A model generated the notes under the pieces. It saw only the letters and a list, made by a program, of their open reading frames with translations, searched no databases and was not told where the DNA came from. From Variovorax boronicumulans (lineage in GTDB: Bacteria; Pseudomonadota; Gammaproteobacteria; Burkholderiales; Burkholderiaceae_C), in NCBI RefSeq assembly GCF_019352895.1, contig NZ_JAAAFX010000014.1:615510-679509 (forward strand): a stretch of DNA of 64,000 bases. The letters are read 5' to 3'. Below are positions 18,105-29,182 of the stretch, piece after piece; the stretch's first letter is position 1; each line of letters opens with the position of its first letter. The position numbers were made by a program, and so were the translations under genes.

Positions 18105-19637
18105 CTAGCGGCTGCGCGTCGCCGCCGCCGTTTCGCGCAGCGTGACGCGCCCCTGCGCATCCACGCTTTCCAGCCGCACGTCGAAGCCCCAGAGCCGCGC
18201 CACGTGCTTGAGTACTTCCGGCGTACCTTCGTGCAGCGGCAGGCCGTTGCGCTGCACATGGCGCAGCGTGAGCGAGCGGTCGCCGCGCAGGTCGACGTTC
18301 CAGACCTGGATGTCGGGTTCGCGGCTGCCGATGTCGTACTGGCGCGAAAGCGATTCGCGCAGCGCCTGGTAGCCGCTGTCGTCGTGGATCGCCGAGATCT
18401 CGAGCTCGGACTCGGCCGCGTGGTCGCGCACCGCGAACAGCCGGAAGTCGCGCATGGTCTTGGGGCTCAGGAACTGGCCGACGAAGCTCTCGTCCTTGTA
18501 GTTGCGCATCGCATGGTCGAGCGTCGTGACCCAGTCGGTGCCGGCGTAGTCGGGGAACCAGCGCCGGTCCTCCTCGGTCGGCTTCTCGCAGATGCGGCGC
18601 AGCTCGGTGAACATCGCGAAGCCCAGCGCATAGGGATTGATGCCGCTGTAGGCGCGATGGCCCACGGGCGGCTGGTAGACCACGCTGGTGTGGGAGCGCA
18701 GCCACTCGATCATGAAGCCGTCGGCGAGCTGGCCCTTGTCATACATGGTGTTGAGCAGCGTGTAGTGCCAGAAGGTGGCCCAGCCCTCGTTCATCACCTG
18801 CGTCTGGCGCTGCGGATAGAAGTACTGCGCGACCTTGCGCACGATGCGCACCACCTCGCGCTGCCAGGGCTCGAGCAGCGCGGCGTTCTTCTCGATGAAG
18901 TACAGCAGGTTCTCCTGCGGCTCGGCCGGGAAGCGGCGCGCGGCGTCGACGTCGGTCGCGGTCTCGGCGCGTCGCGGCAGGGTGCGCCAGAGGTCGTTGA
19001 CCTGCTGCTGCAGGTGGTGCTCGCGTTCCGCGCGCTGGCTGATCTCTTGCGCCAGCGAGCGCTTCTGCGGCCGGCGGTAGCGGTCGACGCCGTAGTTCAT
19101 CAGCGCATGGCAGGAGTCGAGCAGCTCCTCCACCGCGTCGATGCCGTGGCGCTCCTCGCACTCGGTGATGTAGTTCCGCGCATAGACCAGGTAGTCGATA
19201 ATCGACGACGCATCGGTCCACATCCGGAACAGGTAGTTGCCCTTGAAGAAGCTGTTGTGGCCGTAGGCCGCATGGGCGATCACCAGCGCCTGCATCGCCA
19301 TGGTGTTCTCTTCCATGAGGTACGCGATGCAGGGGTCGGAGTTGATCACGATCTCGTAGGCCAGCCCCATGTGGCCGCGGCGGTAGTTCTTCTCGGTGGC
19401 GATGAACTGCTTGCCGTAGGACCAGTGGCGGTAGATCACCGGCATGCCGACGCTGGCGTAGGCGTCCATCATCTGCTCGGCCGTGATGATCTCCAGCTGG
19501 ATCGGGTAGGTGTCGAGCTTGAAGGACTCGGCGGTGCGCCGGATCTCCTGGTGGTAGGTCTCGATCAGCTCGAAGGTCCAGTCGGAGGGGCTGGGCAGCA
19601 CGGCCTTGGCGCCCAGCGGGTGCAGAAGCTCGGTCAT
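18105..19637 (-). CDS. spoVR: SpoVR family protein (YcgB)
   Basis: The 510-residue protein is a SpoVR/YcgB family member, with WTFELIETYHQEI near the N-terminus and the conserved MNEGWATFWHYTLLNTMY and INPYALGF segments. Biochemical function is unknown; in enterobacteria the homologue is induced in stationary phase and nitrogen stress together with YeaG and YeaH. Its ATG at 19635-19637 overlaps the stop of the upstream DUF444 gene by 4 nt. Length is typical. Confidence 0.93.
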   Translation of the reverse strand: MTELLHPLGAKAVLPSPSDWTFELIETYHQEIRRTAESFKLDTYPIQLEIITAEQMMDAYASVGMPVIYRHWSYGKQFIATEKNYRRGHMGLAYEIVINSDPCIAYLMEENTMAMQALVIAHAAYGHNSFFKGNYLFRMWTDASSIIDYLVYARNYITECEERHGIDAVEELLDSCHALMNYGVDRYRRPQKRSLAQEISQRAEREHHLQQQVNDLWRTLPRRAETATDVDAARRFPAEPQENLLYFIEKNAALLEPWQREVVRIVRKVAQYFYPQRQTQVMNEGWATFWHYTLLNTMYDKGQLADGFMIEWLRSHTSVVYQPPVGHRAYSGINPYALGFAMFTELRRICEKPTEEDRRWFPDYAGTDWVTTLDHAMRNYKDESFVGQFLSPKTMRDFRLFAVRDHAAESELEISAIHDDSGYQALRESLSRQYDIGSREPDIQVWNVDLRGDRSLTLRHVQRNGLPLHEGTPEVLKHVARLWGFDVRLESVDAQGRVTLRETAAATRSR

Positions 19638-20920
19638 GCGGGCACTCCTTCCTTCTTGAACAGGTCGCGGAACACCGGGTAGATGTCCTGCGCGCTCGCC
19701 ACCTTGCGCATCGCGAAGTTGGGGCGGATGCCCACCAGCTGCGCGTACTCCTGCCAGAGGTTCTGCTCGGCATCGGCCACCTGCACGTAGGCGTAGTAGC
19801 GCGACATCGGCAGGATCGATTCGTCTAGCAGCTGGCGGCAGCGTCCGCTGTCCTGGTGCCAGTTGTCGCCGTCGCTGGCCTGGGCGCCGTAGATGTTCCA
19901 CTCGGCGCTGGAATAGCGCGACTTGATGATCTCGTCCATCAGCACCAGCACGCTCGACACCACGGTGCCGCCGGTCTCGGTGGCGTGGAAGAATTCTTCC
20001 TCGCTGACTTCCTGCGCCTGCGTGTGGTGCCGCAGGAAGACCAGGTCGATCTTCTCGTAATGCCGCGTGAGGAACAGGTAAAGCAGCATGAAGAAGCGCT
20101 TGGACATGTCCTTGCGCGCCTCGTCCATCGAGCCCGAGACGTCCATCAGGCAGAACATCACGGCCTTGGCGCTGGGCACCGGCACGCGTACCCGGTTGCG
20201 GTAGCGCAGGTCGATGGGGTCGATGTAGGGCACGTGCTTGGCGGTGCGGCGCAGTTCGGCGATCGCTTCCTCGAGTGCGCGGATGCGTTCGAGCGCCGAC
20301 GGCAGTTCCGACCCCGGTTCGAGCTTGAGCCGCAGCAGCTCGGCTTCCATGCGGTGCAGTTCGATGCGGCTCTCGCCGCCGAGCGCGATGCGGCGTGCCA
20401 GCGCGCCGCGCATCGAGCGCACCACGTGCAGGCTGCTCGGGTTGCCGTCGCTCTTGAAGCCGGCGCGGTGGCTTTTCCACTCGGGCACCTCGGTGAGCTG
20501 CGTGCGCACCAGGTGGGGCAGGGCGAGGTCCTCGAAGAAGACCTGCATGAACTCCTCGCGCGTCAGGCTGAAGACGAAATCGTCCTCGCCTTCGCCGCCG
20601 TCGCCGGCTTCGCCCTGGCCCGTGCCCCCGCCGCTCCCGCCCGGCGGCCGCGCGATGCGGTCGCCCTTGAGGTACTCCTGGTTGCCCGGGTGCACGTGCT
20701 CGCGGTTGCCGCCGGCCCCGTGCCCGAACACCGGCTCGGACACATCGCGCTTGGGCAGCGTGATGTCCTCGCCGCGCTCGAGGTCGCGGATGTTGCGGCC
20801 ACTGATCGCGCGCCGCACCGCGTCGCGGATCTGGCCCCGGTAGCGCCGGAGAAAGCGCTCGCGATTGCCGATCGACTTGTTCTTGCCGGACAACCGCCGA
20901 TCGATGATCTGTTGCAGCAT
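19634..20920 (-). CDS. yeaH: YeaH/YhbH family protein (DUF444)
   Basis: The protein of about 428 residues carries the N-terminal IIDRRLSGKNKSIGNRERF segment, a Gly-rich linker near residues 90-110 and a C-terminal von Willebrand-A-like part (FCLMDVSGSMDEARKDMSKRFF) with the metal-ion-dependent adhesion motif DVSGS. It works with the PrkA kinase in stress responses. The start is the ATG giving MLQQIIDRR; a TTG two codons earlier is possible. It sits between prkA and spoVR and overlaps the latter. Confidence 0.93.
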   Translation of the reverse strand: MLQQIIDRRLSGKNKSIGNRERFLRRYRGQIRDAVRRAISGRNIRDLERGEDITLPKRDVSEPVFGHGAGGNREHVHPGNQEYLKGDRIARPPGGSGGGTGQGEAGDGGEGEDDFVFSLTREEFMQVFFEDLALPHLVRTQLTEVPEWKSHRAGFKSDGNPSSLHVVRSMRGALARRIALGGESRIELHRMEAELLRLKLEPGSELPSALERIRALEEAIAELRRTAKHVPYIDPIDLRYRNRVRVPVPSAKAVMFCLMDVSGSMDEARKDMSKRFFMLLYLFLTRHYEKIDLVFLRHHTQAQEVSEEEFFHATETGGTVVSSVLVLMDEIIKSRYSSAEWNIYGAQASDGDNWHQDSGRCRQLLDESILPMSRYYAYVQVADAEQNLWQEYAQLVGIRPNFAMRKVASAQDIYPVFRDLFKKEGVPA

Positions 20921-20969
20921 GGCCAAGGTGTCAAACCTCCGCGCCGGAGCGCAGCGTGGGACGAGGAAC

Positions 20970-22892
20970 TCAGGAACTCTTGCGGACGCGCAGGTACCAC
21001 TCGCACAGCAGGCGCACCTGCTTGGACGTATAGCCCTTCTCGACCATGCGCGCGACGAAGTCCTGGTGCTTCTTCTGTTCGTCGGCGCTGCTCTTGGCGT
21101 TGAAGCTGATGACTGGCAGCAGCTCCTCGGTGTTGGAGAACATCTTCTTCTCGATCACCGTGCGCAGCTTCTCGTAGCTGGTCCAGGCCGGATTGCGGCC
21201 CGCATTGCCGGCCCGCGCGCGCAGCACGAAGTTGACGATCTCGTTGCGGAAGTCCTTGGGGTTCGAGATGCCCGCGGGCTTCTCGATCTTCTCGAGTTCG
21301 CCGTTGAGCGAGACCCGGTCGAAGACCTCGCCGGTGTCGACGTCGCGGTACTCCTGGTCCTGGATCCAGTAGTCGGCGTAGGTCACGTAGCGGTCGAAGA
21401 TGTTCTGGCCGTACTCGCTGTAGCTCTCGAGGTAGGCGGTCTGGATCTCCTTGCCGATGAACTCGGCGTAGCGCGCGGCCAGGTGCTCCTTGATGTAGGC
21501 CAGGTACTTCTGCTCGGTCTCCGGCGGGAACTGCTCGCGCTCGATCTGCTGCTCGAGCACGTACATCAGGTGCACCGGATTGGCCGCGACCTCGCTGCTG
21601 TCGAAGTTGAAGACCTTGGAGATGATCTTGAAGGCGAAGCGCGTCGACACGCCGCTCATGCCCTCGTCGACGCCCGCGTAGTCGCGGTATTCCTGCAGCG
21701 ACTTGGCCTTCGGGTCGGTGTCCTTGAGGCTGTCGCCGTCGTAGACCAGCGACTTGCTGAAGATGCTCGAGTTCTCCGGCTCCTTGAGCCGCGTGAGCAC
21801 CGAGAACTGCGCCATCATGCGCAAGGTGCCGGGTGCGCAGGGTGCGGCGGCCAGCGAGGAGGTGCGCACCAGCTTCTCGTAGATCTTGATCTCTTCGGAG
21901 ACGCGCAGGCAGTAGGGCACCTTGACGATGTAGATGCGGTCGAGGAAGGCCTCGTTGTTCTTGTTGTTGCGGAAGGCCTTCCATTCGCTCTCGTTGCTGT
22001 GCGCCAGCACGATGCCGTCGAAGGGGATGGCGCCGAAGCCCTCGGTGCCCTTGAAGTTGCTCTCCTGCGTGGCGGTCAGCAGCGGATGCAGCACCTTGAT
22101 CGGCGCCTTGAACATCTCGACGAACTCCAGCAGGCCCTGGTTCGCGAGGCACAGGCCACCCGAGTAGGAGTACGCGTCGGGATCGTCCTGGGCGTAGGTC
22201 TCGAGCTTGCGGATGTCGATCTTGCCGACCAGCGAGGAGATGTCCTGGTTGTTCTCGTCGCCGGGTTCGGTCTTGGCCACCGCGATCTGGCGCAGCACCG
22301 ACGGGTAGCGCTTGACCACCTGGAACTTGCGGATGTCGCCGCCGTATTCCTCGAGCCGCTTGACGGCCCAGGGCGAAAGAATGCGCTGCAGGTAGCGGCG
22401 CGGAATGCCGAATTCCTTTTCGAGGATTTCTCCGTCCTCGGCCGGATCGAACAGGCCCAGCGGCGATTCGTTCACCGGCGATCCCTTGATCGCGTAGAAG
22501 GGCACCTGCTCCATCAGTTGCTTGAGCCGTTCGGCGATGGAGCTCTTGCCGCCACCCACCGGGCCCAGCAGATAGAGGATCTGCTTCTTTTCTTCGAGGC
22601 CCTGCGCGGCGTGGCGGAAGTAGGACACCACCTGTTCGATGGCGTCCTCCATGCCGTAGAACTCCTTGAACGCCGGGTAGAGCTTGATCACCTTGTTGGC
22701 GAAGATGCGCGAGAGCCTGGGGTCGTTGCGCGTGTCGACGAGCTCGGGCGCGCCGATGGCCTGGAGCATGCGCTCGGCGGCGGTGGCGTAGGCCACCGGC
22801 TCGCGCTTGCAAAGATCGAGGTACTCCTGCAGCGAAAGAACTTCTTCTCGCGTGCGGTCGTAGCGGGCGGCAAAGTTGCTGATCACATCCAT
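20970..22892 (-). CDS. prkA: PrkA family serine protein kinase (YeaG)
   Basis: The 640-residue protein has an AAA-like N-terminal domain with Walker A GPVGGGKS near residue 110 and the PrkA C-terminal region. YeaG in E. coli is an autophosphorylating kinase or AAA protease-like protein used in sustained nitrogen starvation and other stresses. The ATG at 22890-22892 gives MDVISNFAARYDRTRE; a GTG two codons upstream is possible. It is the first gene of prkA-yeaH-spoVR. Confidence 0.94.
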   Translation of the reverse strand: MDVISNFAARYDRTREEVLSLQEYLDLCKREPVAYATAAERMLQAIGAPELVDTRNDPRLSRIFANKVIKLYPAFKEFYGMEDAIEQVVSYFRHAAQGLEEKKQILYLLGPVGGGKSSIAERLKQLMEQVPFYAIKGSPVNESPLGLFDPAEDGEILEKEFGIPRRYLQRILSPWAVKRLEEYGGDIRKFQVVKRYPSVLRQIAVAKTEPGDENNQDISSLVGKIDIRKLETYAQDDPDAYSYSGGLCLANQGLLEFVEMFKAPIKVLHPLLTATQESNFKGTEGFGAIPFDGIVLAHSNESEWKAFRNNKNNEAFLDRIYIVKVPYCLRVSEEIKIYEKLVRTSSLAAAPCAPGTLRMMAQFSVLTRLKEPENSSIFSKSLVYDGDSLKDTDPKAKSLQEYRDYAGVDEGMSGVSTRFAFKIISKVFNFDSSEVAANPVHLMYVLEQQIEREQFPPETEQKYLAYIKEHLAARYAEFIGKEIQTAYLESYSEYGQNIFDRYVTYADYWIQDQEYRDVDTGEVFDRVSLNGELEKIEKPAGISNPKDFRNEIVNFVLRARAGNAGRNPAWTSYEKLRTVIEKKMFSNTEELLPVISFNAKSSADEQKKHQDFVARMVEKGYTSKQVRLLCEWYLRVRKSS

Positions 22893-23230
22893 GGACACAC
22901 CTCCATCGAGTCAATGAGGCCGAAGCCCCGGACCTGCAGCAGCCCACACAACCCAACACTCGCCTCAGGTGCTTGGCGCTGGGCTGCATGCCCTGCAAAA
23001 AACTCCCTATCTCCGCTGTTGTTGAATCAGCATAAAGCAAAGAACGCATTTGCGAGCGCCATATTCATTCAGAACGGTCGGCGTCTTCAAAGTTCCTACT
23101 CAAGCATGAACGATTCGACAGGCCCATGCGTGGACATACGCGTCGATCTTTGTTTTGGATCTATCGAAAGAACCGGCAAAAAAAGGGCGGCCCGTGGGTC
23201 GCCCTTTCGATGTCGTGGAGCCGAACGCGA
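22893..23230. other. Intergenic region between prkA and dnaJ
   Basis: These 338 bp hold the upstream region of prkA (minus strand, left part) and the dnaJ terminator (right end). The stretch 22990-23150 is AT-richer than its surroundings. I found no convincing sigma-70 or sigma-54 element for prkA and no small ORF with a ribosome-binding site. Confidence 0.6.
23177..23207 (-). terminator. Rho-independent terminator after dnaJ
   Basis: On the minus strand AAAGGGCG pairs with CGCCCTTT (arms at 23200-23207 and 23182-23189), extended by further G/C pairs, followed by a run of seven T. It lies 24 nt past the dnaJ stop and ends the heat-shock operon. Confidence 0.85.
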
Positions 23231-24370
23231 TCAGCTGAAGAATTCCTTGGCCTTGTCGAACCAGCCCTTGTCGGTCGGGCTGTGCTTGTTGCCGCCCTTC
23301 TTGAGCGACTCGTCGAGCTCCTTGACCAGCTTGCGCTGGTGTTCGGTGAGCTTGACCGGCGTCTCGACGCGCACATGGCAGTACAGGTCGCCCGGGTAGC
23401 TGCCGCGCACGCCCTTGATGCCCTTGCCGCGCAGCCGGAACTGCTTGCCGCTCTGCGTGCCTTCGGGGATGTCGATCGCGGCCGCGCCCTTGAGCGTCGG
23501 CACGTTGATCTCGCCGCCCAGCGCGGCCGTCGTCATGGCCACCGGCACCACGCAGTGCAGGTCGTCGCCGTCGCGTTCGAACAGCTCGTGCTTCTTGAGC
23601 CGGATCTCGATGTAGAGGTCGCCCGGCGGGCCGCCGTTGGTGCCGGGCTCGCCGTTGCCGGTGCTGCGGATGCGCATGCCGTCGTCGATGCCGGCCGGGA
23701 TCTTCACTTCCAGCGTCTTGTTGTTCTTGATCTTGCCCTGGCCGTGGCAGGTGGTGCACGGCTCGGGAATGATCTTGCCCGTGCCGTGGCACTGAGGGCA
23801 GGTCTGCTGTACGCTGAAGAAGCCCTGGCGCATCTGCACCGCGCCCGCGCCGTGGCAGGTGGTGCAGGTGATGGGCTTGGTGCCGGGCTTGGCGCCCGTG
23901 CCGCTGCAGGTTGCGCAATCGTCCCAGCTGGGGATGCGGATCTGCGCGTCCTTGCCGTCGGCCGCCTCTTCCAGCGTGATCTCCATCGCGTAGCTCAGGT
24001 CGCCGCCGCGGAAGACCTGCCGGCCGCTGCCCTGGCGGCCGCCGCGCGCGCCGCCGAACACGTCGCCGAATATGTCGCCGAAGGCCTCCGCGAAGCCGCC
24101 GAAGCCTTCCGCGCCCGGGCCGCCGCGCATGTTGGGGTCGACGCCCGCATGGCCGTACTGGTCGTAGGCGGCCCGCTTCTGCGGGTCCGACAGCATCTCG
24201 TACGCTTCCTTGGCGTCCTTGAACTTGGCTTCCGCATCCTTGGACGCGTCGCCCTGGTTGCGGTCGGGATGGTGCTTCATCGCCTGCTTGCGATAAGCCT
24301 TCTTGATTTCATCCTCGCTCGCGTTCTTGGGAACGCCGAGGGTTTCGTAGTAGTCGCGTTTGGTGGCCAT
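23231..24370 (-). CDS. dnaJ: Chaperone DnaJ
   Basis: The 379-residue type I J-protein stimulates DnaK ATPase and delivers unfolded substrates. It has an N-terminal J domain with HHPDRNQGD, a Gly/Phe-rich linker (GPGAEGFGGFAEAFGD), four CxxCxGxG zinc repeats (CATCSGTG, CTTCHGAG, CPQCHGTG, CTTCHGQG) and the C-terminal substrate domain. It lies 97 nt downstream of dnaK, behind a strong hairpin, so some messages will contain only grpE-dnaK. Confidence 0.98.
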   Translation of the reverse strand: MATKRDYYETLGVPKNASEDEIKKAYRKQAMKHHPDRNQGDASKDAEAKFKDAKEAYEMLSDPQKRAAYDQYGHAGVDPNMRGGPGAEGFGGFAEAFGDIFGDVFGGARGGRQGSGRQVFRGGDLSYAMEITLEEAADGKDAQIRIPSWDDCATCSGTGAKPGTKPITCTTCHGAGAVQMRQGFFSVQQTCPQCHGTGKIIPEPCTTCHGQGKIKNNKTLEVKIPAGIDDGMRIRSTGNGEPGTNGGPPGDLYIEIRLKKHELFERDGDDLHCVVPVAMTTAALGGEINVPTLKGAAAIDIPEGTQSGKQFRLRGKGIKGVRGSYPGDLYCHVRVETPVKLTEHQRKLVKELDESLKKGGNKHSPTDKGWFDKAKEFFS

Positions 24371-24412
24371 GGTGCGGGTCGTGCGGGTCGTCGGGGGCGG
24401 TAGCTGAAAACG

Positions 24413-24450
24413 GAAAAGGCTGGATCACCCGTTCGAGGGTGATCCAGCCT
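24413..24450 (-). terminator. Hairpin terminator between dnaK and dnaJ
   Basis: Two 14-bp arms, AGGCTGGATCACCC (24417-24430) and its complement (24437-24450), are separated by 6 nt and followed on the minus strand by TTTT. It should end or attenuate transcription after dnaK, setting dnaJ below dnaK. Confidence 0.8.
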
Positions 24451-24467
24451 CGGGAAGCGCTGCGGGA

Positions 24468-26402
<1,935 letters not shown>

Positions 26403-26444
26403 GATGATTGCTCCTGAATGCTGAGAAATTGAGTTGTTGTGAAC

Positions 26445-26470
26445 GTGTGGATTACCCGGCGCGATTCAAG
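26445..26470 (-). promoter_or_regulatory. Probable sigma-32 promoter of dnaK
   Basis: On the minus strand CTTGAA (26465-26470) is followed by 14 nt and CCACAC (26445-26450). The -35 part and spacing fit sigma-32; the -10 part is only partly like CCCCAT. It lies about 40 nt upstream of the dnaK start. Confidence 0.5.
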
Positions 26471-26508
26471 GGATGAAGCGGGGTTTTCCTTGGGTTTTCC
26501 GGGGCCGA

Positions 26509-27084
26509 TCAGCCCGCCGAGCTGACGGTGACCAGCGCGGGGCGCAGCACGCGCTCGGCGATGGTGTAGCCCTTCTGCAGCACGCCCACGATGGTGTTGG
26601 GTTCCTGGCCCTGCGTCGGCACGACGGAGATGGCCTGGTGCTGGTGCGGATCGAACTTGGTGCCGGCGGCCGGCGCGATCTCGATGACCTTGTGGCGTTC
26701 CAGCGCGCTCTTGAGCTGGCGCAGCGTGGCTTCGGCGCCTTCGCGGATCTGCTCGGGGGTCACGTCCTGGATCGCCAGGCCGGCTTCGAGGCTGTCGGTG
26801 ACCGGCAGCAGGCTCTCGGCGAAGGCCTCGACCGCGAACTTGCGGGCCTTGGTGATTTCCTCGTCGGCGCGGCGGCGTGCGTTCTGCACGTCGGCCTGCG
26901 CGCGCAGGTACTGGTCGGCCAGCTCCGCATTCTTCGCCTTCAGCGTCGCCAGCTCGGCCTGGGCCGCGACCAGCGCGCCCTGCGCATCGGCCTCGTTGGC
27001 GAATTGCGCCGCTTCGAGTTCTTCGGGGCTGGGTTCGCCTTGCAGCGTTTGCGGGTTCATTTCGGAGTTTTGTGGATTCGACAT
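26509..27084 (-). CDS. grpE: Nucleotide exchange factor GrpE
   Basis: The 191-residue protein releases ADP from DnaK. It has the long helical N-terminal dimer region (ELATLKAKNAELADQYLRAQ) and the C-terminal beta domain with FDPHQHQAISVVPT and GYTIAERVLRPALVTVS. The start is the ATG at 27082-27084. It is the first gene of the heat-shock group, downstream of a good sigma-32 promoter. Confidence 0.95.
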   Translation of the reverse strand: MSNPQNSEMNPQTLQGEPSPEELEAAQFANEADAQGALVAAQAELATLKAKNAELADQYLRAQADVQNARRRADEEITKARKFAVEAFAESLLPVTDSLEAGLAIQDVTPEQIREGAEATLRQLKSALERHKVIEIAPAAGTKFDPHQHQAISVVPTQGQEPNTIVGVLQKGYTIAERVLRPALVTVSSAG

Positions 27085-27129
27085 GCTCAAAAACCGTTGA
27101 AACGGTCGTGAAAGAAACGATTCCGAGCC

Positions 27130-27158
27130 AATTGGGGTCGTCGGAAGGGTTTTTCAAG
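27130..27158 (-). promoter_or_regulatory. Sigma-32 heat-shock promoter of grpE
   Basis: On the minus strand CTTGAAA (27152-27158), a perfect -35, is followed by 14 nt and CCCCAATT (27130-27137), close to the consensus CCCCATnT. It lies about 46 nt upstream of the grpE start, right behind a terminator, so grpE is shielded from upstream transcription. Confidence 0.82.
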
Positions 27159-27160
27159 AC

Positions 27161-27186
27161 AAAAAAATGCGGCTTCATCAAGCCGC
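27161..27186 (-). terminator. Terminator upstream of grpE
   Basis: On the minus strand GCGGCTT and AAGCCGC (arms 27080-27086 of the 27000 block, i.e. 27180-27186, and 27169-27175) enclose a 4-nt loop and are followed by ATTTTTTT. It ends transcription arriving from the FKBP gene just before the grpE promoter. Confidence 0.82.
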
Positions 27187-27239
27187 TGGCAGGAAACACT
27201 GAATTCCCTGATTGCCACCCAGTGTCTCCCGCCAGGCGA

Positions 27240-27371
27240 GGCGGCGCGAAGTGCCGCGAGCCCGCAGAACACCAGGACCACCGCGGAACCGGCTCTGCCG
27301 GGCCGCTGGTGGTGCCCCCGGAGGGGGGAAGGGCGCCGGCGACACGAAGTGCGCCAAGCCCCTCGGGGGGG
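27240..27371. repeat. GC-rich dispersed-repeat-like intergenic segment
   Basis: Between the FKBP stop and the terminator lies a segment with repeated C and G runs (GCCCCCGGAGGGGGG, AAGTGCGCCAAGCCCCTCG) and a repeated GCGAAGTGC-type word. It resembles the GC-rich intergenic repeats found throughout Comamonadaceae genomes. No ORF with a ribosome-binding site was seen. Confidence 0.4.
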
Positions 27372-27374
27372 AGC

Positions 27375-27725
27375 TCAATGCGCGTCGAGCAGCTCGACGT
27401 CGAACTTCAGCGTCGCGTTCGGCGGGATCACGCCGCCGGCGCCACGGGCACCGTAGCCCAGGGCCGCGGGGATGATCAGCGTGCGCTGGCCACCGATCTT
27501 CATGCCGGCCACGCCTTCGTCCCAGCCCTTGATGACCTGGCCGGCGCCCAGCGAGAACGCGAACGGATCGCCACGGTCGCGGCTCGAATCGAACTTGGCG
27601 CCCTGCACGCCGTCGTTGTAGAGCCAGCCGGTGTAGTGCACGTGCACGTGCTGGCCGGCCTTGGCTTCGGCGCCTTCGCCGACGACGGTGTCTTCGTATT
27701 GCAGGCCGGAGGGGGTGGTGGGCAT
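27375..27725 (-). CDS. FKBP-type peptidyl-prolyl cis-trans isomerase
   Basis: The 116-residue protein is a single FKBP domain: VHVHYTGWLYNDG, KFDSSRDRGDPFAFSLGAGQVIKGWDEGV, the GYGARGAGGVIPPNATL active-site loop and a C-terminal F-VELLD. No signal peptide is present, so it acts in the cytoplasm. The ATG at 27723-27725 suits AAGGA at 27733-27737; another ATG two codons upstream is too close to it. Confidence 0.93.
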   Translation of the reverse strand: MPTTPSGLQYEDTVVGEGAEAKAGQHVHVHYTGWLYNDGVQGAKFDSSRDRGDPFAFSLGAGQVIKGWDEGVAGMKIGGQRTLIIPAALGYGARGAGGVIPPNATLKFDVELLDAH

Positions 27726-27829
27726 GGGCATTCCTTGAGGATGAAAAGGGGTTGGAGGAAAGGCGGGGAGTTTAACGATCGAGCGTGTCTCTGCCCGCAG
27801 GACGGGATGCCGTCGCTGCGCGGCGATGC

Positions 27830-28198
27830 TCAAAGAGAGGGGAAAGGCGTGGCGGGCGGCGTCGGCGCAGCCTCGGCCACCGCCGCGGAGGCGGCCTTCT
27901 TGGCCTGGCCCGCCTGCCATTTGGCGGCAAAGGCCTGCAGGTCCGACAGCCGCCGCAGCAGGTCCTGGCCGCTGAGCGTCAGGCTGTAGCCGTCGCCGCC
28001 GTGGATCACCACGCCGGCTTCGCGCAATTCCTTGATGCGGGTGTTGAGCGTGTTGGGCGTGATGCCGCCCACGCTGTCCTGCAGCAGGCGGAAGGTCTGC
28101 GCGTGGCCGTCCCGCAGCGCCCAGAGCACGCGCAAGGCATAACGGGCTTCCAGCAGCGCGAGCAGCTGGTTGACGGCAGCGTTTTCCTTGGAGCTCAT
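27830..28198 (-). CDS. HxlR-type winged-helix regulator
   Basis: The 122-residue protein matches the HxlR family (winged helix): ALLEARYALRVLWALRDG, GGITPNTLNTRIKELREAGVV and the wing GGDGYSLTLSG. A Pro/Ala-rich tail follows. Regulators of this family often sense quinones or aldehydes, but no target is evident here. The ATG at 28196-28198 is used. Confidence 0.8.
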   Translation of the reverse strand: MSSKENAAVNQLLALLEARYALRVLWALRDGHAQTFRLLQDSVGGITPNTLNTRIKELREAGVVIHGGDGYSLTLSGQDLLRRLSDLQAFAAKWQAGQAKKAASAAVAEAAPTPPATPFPSL

Positions 28199-28330
28199 CG
28201 GTGTCGTGGACGAAAAAGGGGCGGCAATGTCGGCGGCGCGAAGGGGCCGGCGACTATAGCGCAGAAGCGGTTCTGCTACTGCTTTGGTAGCTGAATCGCG
28301 ACGCGCAGTGCGGGTTTGCGCGCATCGGGC

Positions 28331-29182
28331 TCAGGGCTGGGGGTGTTGCGCCATGACTTCGCCCAGCCGCACCGGGCCGCCCGGCGCCCACGCGGGGTTG
28401 AAGGCCAGATCGCGCGAGGGAAACAGCATCACCACCGTCGAGCCCAGCAGGAAACGGCCCATTTCCTCGCCCTGGCGCAGCACGATCTGCGTATCGTCGT
28501 AACGCCATTCGCGCACCTCGCCGCCGCGCGGCGGGTTGATCACGCCATGCCAGACGGTCGCCATGCTGCCGACGATGGTCGCGCCCACCAGCACCAGCAC
28601 GAAGGGGCCGTGCGGGCCGTCGAACACGCACACCGTGCGCTCGTTGCGGGCGAACAGCCCCGGCACGCCGCGCGCGGTGGTCGGGTTGACCGAGAACAGG
28701 TCGCCCGGCACGTAGATCATGCGGCGCAGCCGGCCTTCGCAGGGCATGTGGATGCGGTGGTAGTCGCGCGGGCTCAGGTAGAGCGTGGCGAAGCTGCCGT
28801 GCGCAAACTGCGCGGCCAGCGCCGCGTCGCCACCGACCAGCGCGGTGGCCGTGCAGTGGTGGCCCTTGGCCTGGAACAGCTGGCCGTCGGCGACCGGGCC
28901 GAACTGGCTGATCGCGCCGTCCACCGGCGACACCAGGTCGGCGGGGGCGATCGGCCGCGCGCCCGGCTTGAGCGCGCGCGTGAAGAAGTCGTTGAAGCTC
29001 GCGTAGCTGGCGATGTCGCTGTCGAGCGCCTCGGCCATGTTCACGTCGTACTTGGCGACGAAGCGCCGGATGATCCAGGTCGTGACGGCGCCGCGCTCCT
29101 TGCCGGCGACCCAGCCGGCGAAGGAAGTCAGGGCCTGCTTGGGCAGGACGTATTGGGGGAGGACGGAGAGGCGATCGGACAC
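28331..29182 (-). CDS. psd: Phosphatidylserine decarboxylase
   Basis: The 283-residue proenzyme makes phosphatidylethanolamine at the inner membrane. It self-cleaves at the LGST motif (FLLGSTVVMLF near the C-terminus), generating the pyruvoyl group. SPVDGAISQFG and SPRDYHRIHMPCEG carry the conserved catalytic Asp and His. The start codon appears to be GTG at 29180-29182 (MSDRLSVLPQY). Confidence 0.95.
   Translation of the reverse strand: MSDRLSVLPQYVLPKQALTSFAGWVAGKERGAVTTWIIRRFVAKYDVNMAEALDSDIASYASFNDFFTRALKPGARPIAPADLVSPVDGAISQFGPVADGQLFQAKGHHCTATALVGGDAALAAQFAHGSFATLYLSPRDYHRIHMPCEGRLRRMIYVPGDLFSVNPTTARGVPGLFARNERTVCVFDGPHGPFVLVLVGATIVGSMATVWHGVINPPRGGEVREWRYDDTQIVLRQGEEMGRFLLGSTVVMLFPSRDLAFNPAWAPGGPVRLGEVMAQHPQP

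Noticed and set aside
22893..23176. Sigma-54 promoter for prkA
   Set aside because: A TGGCGC...AATGC-like stretch was seen, but the GG-GC spacing is 11 instead of 10 bp.
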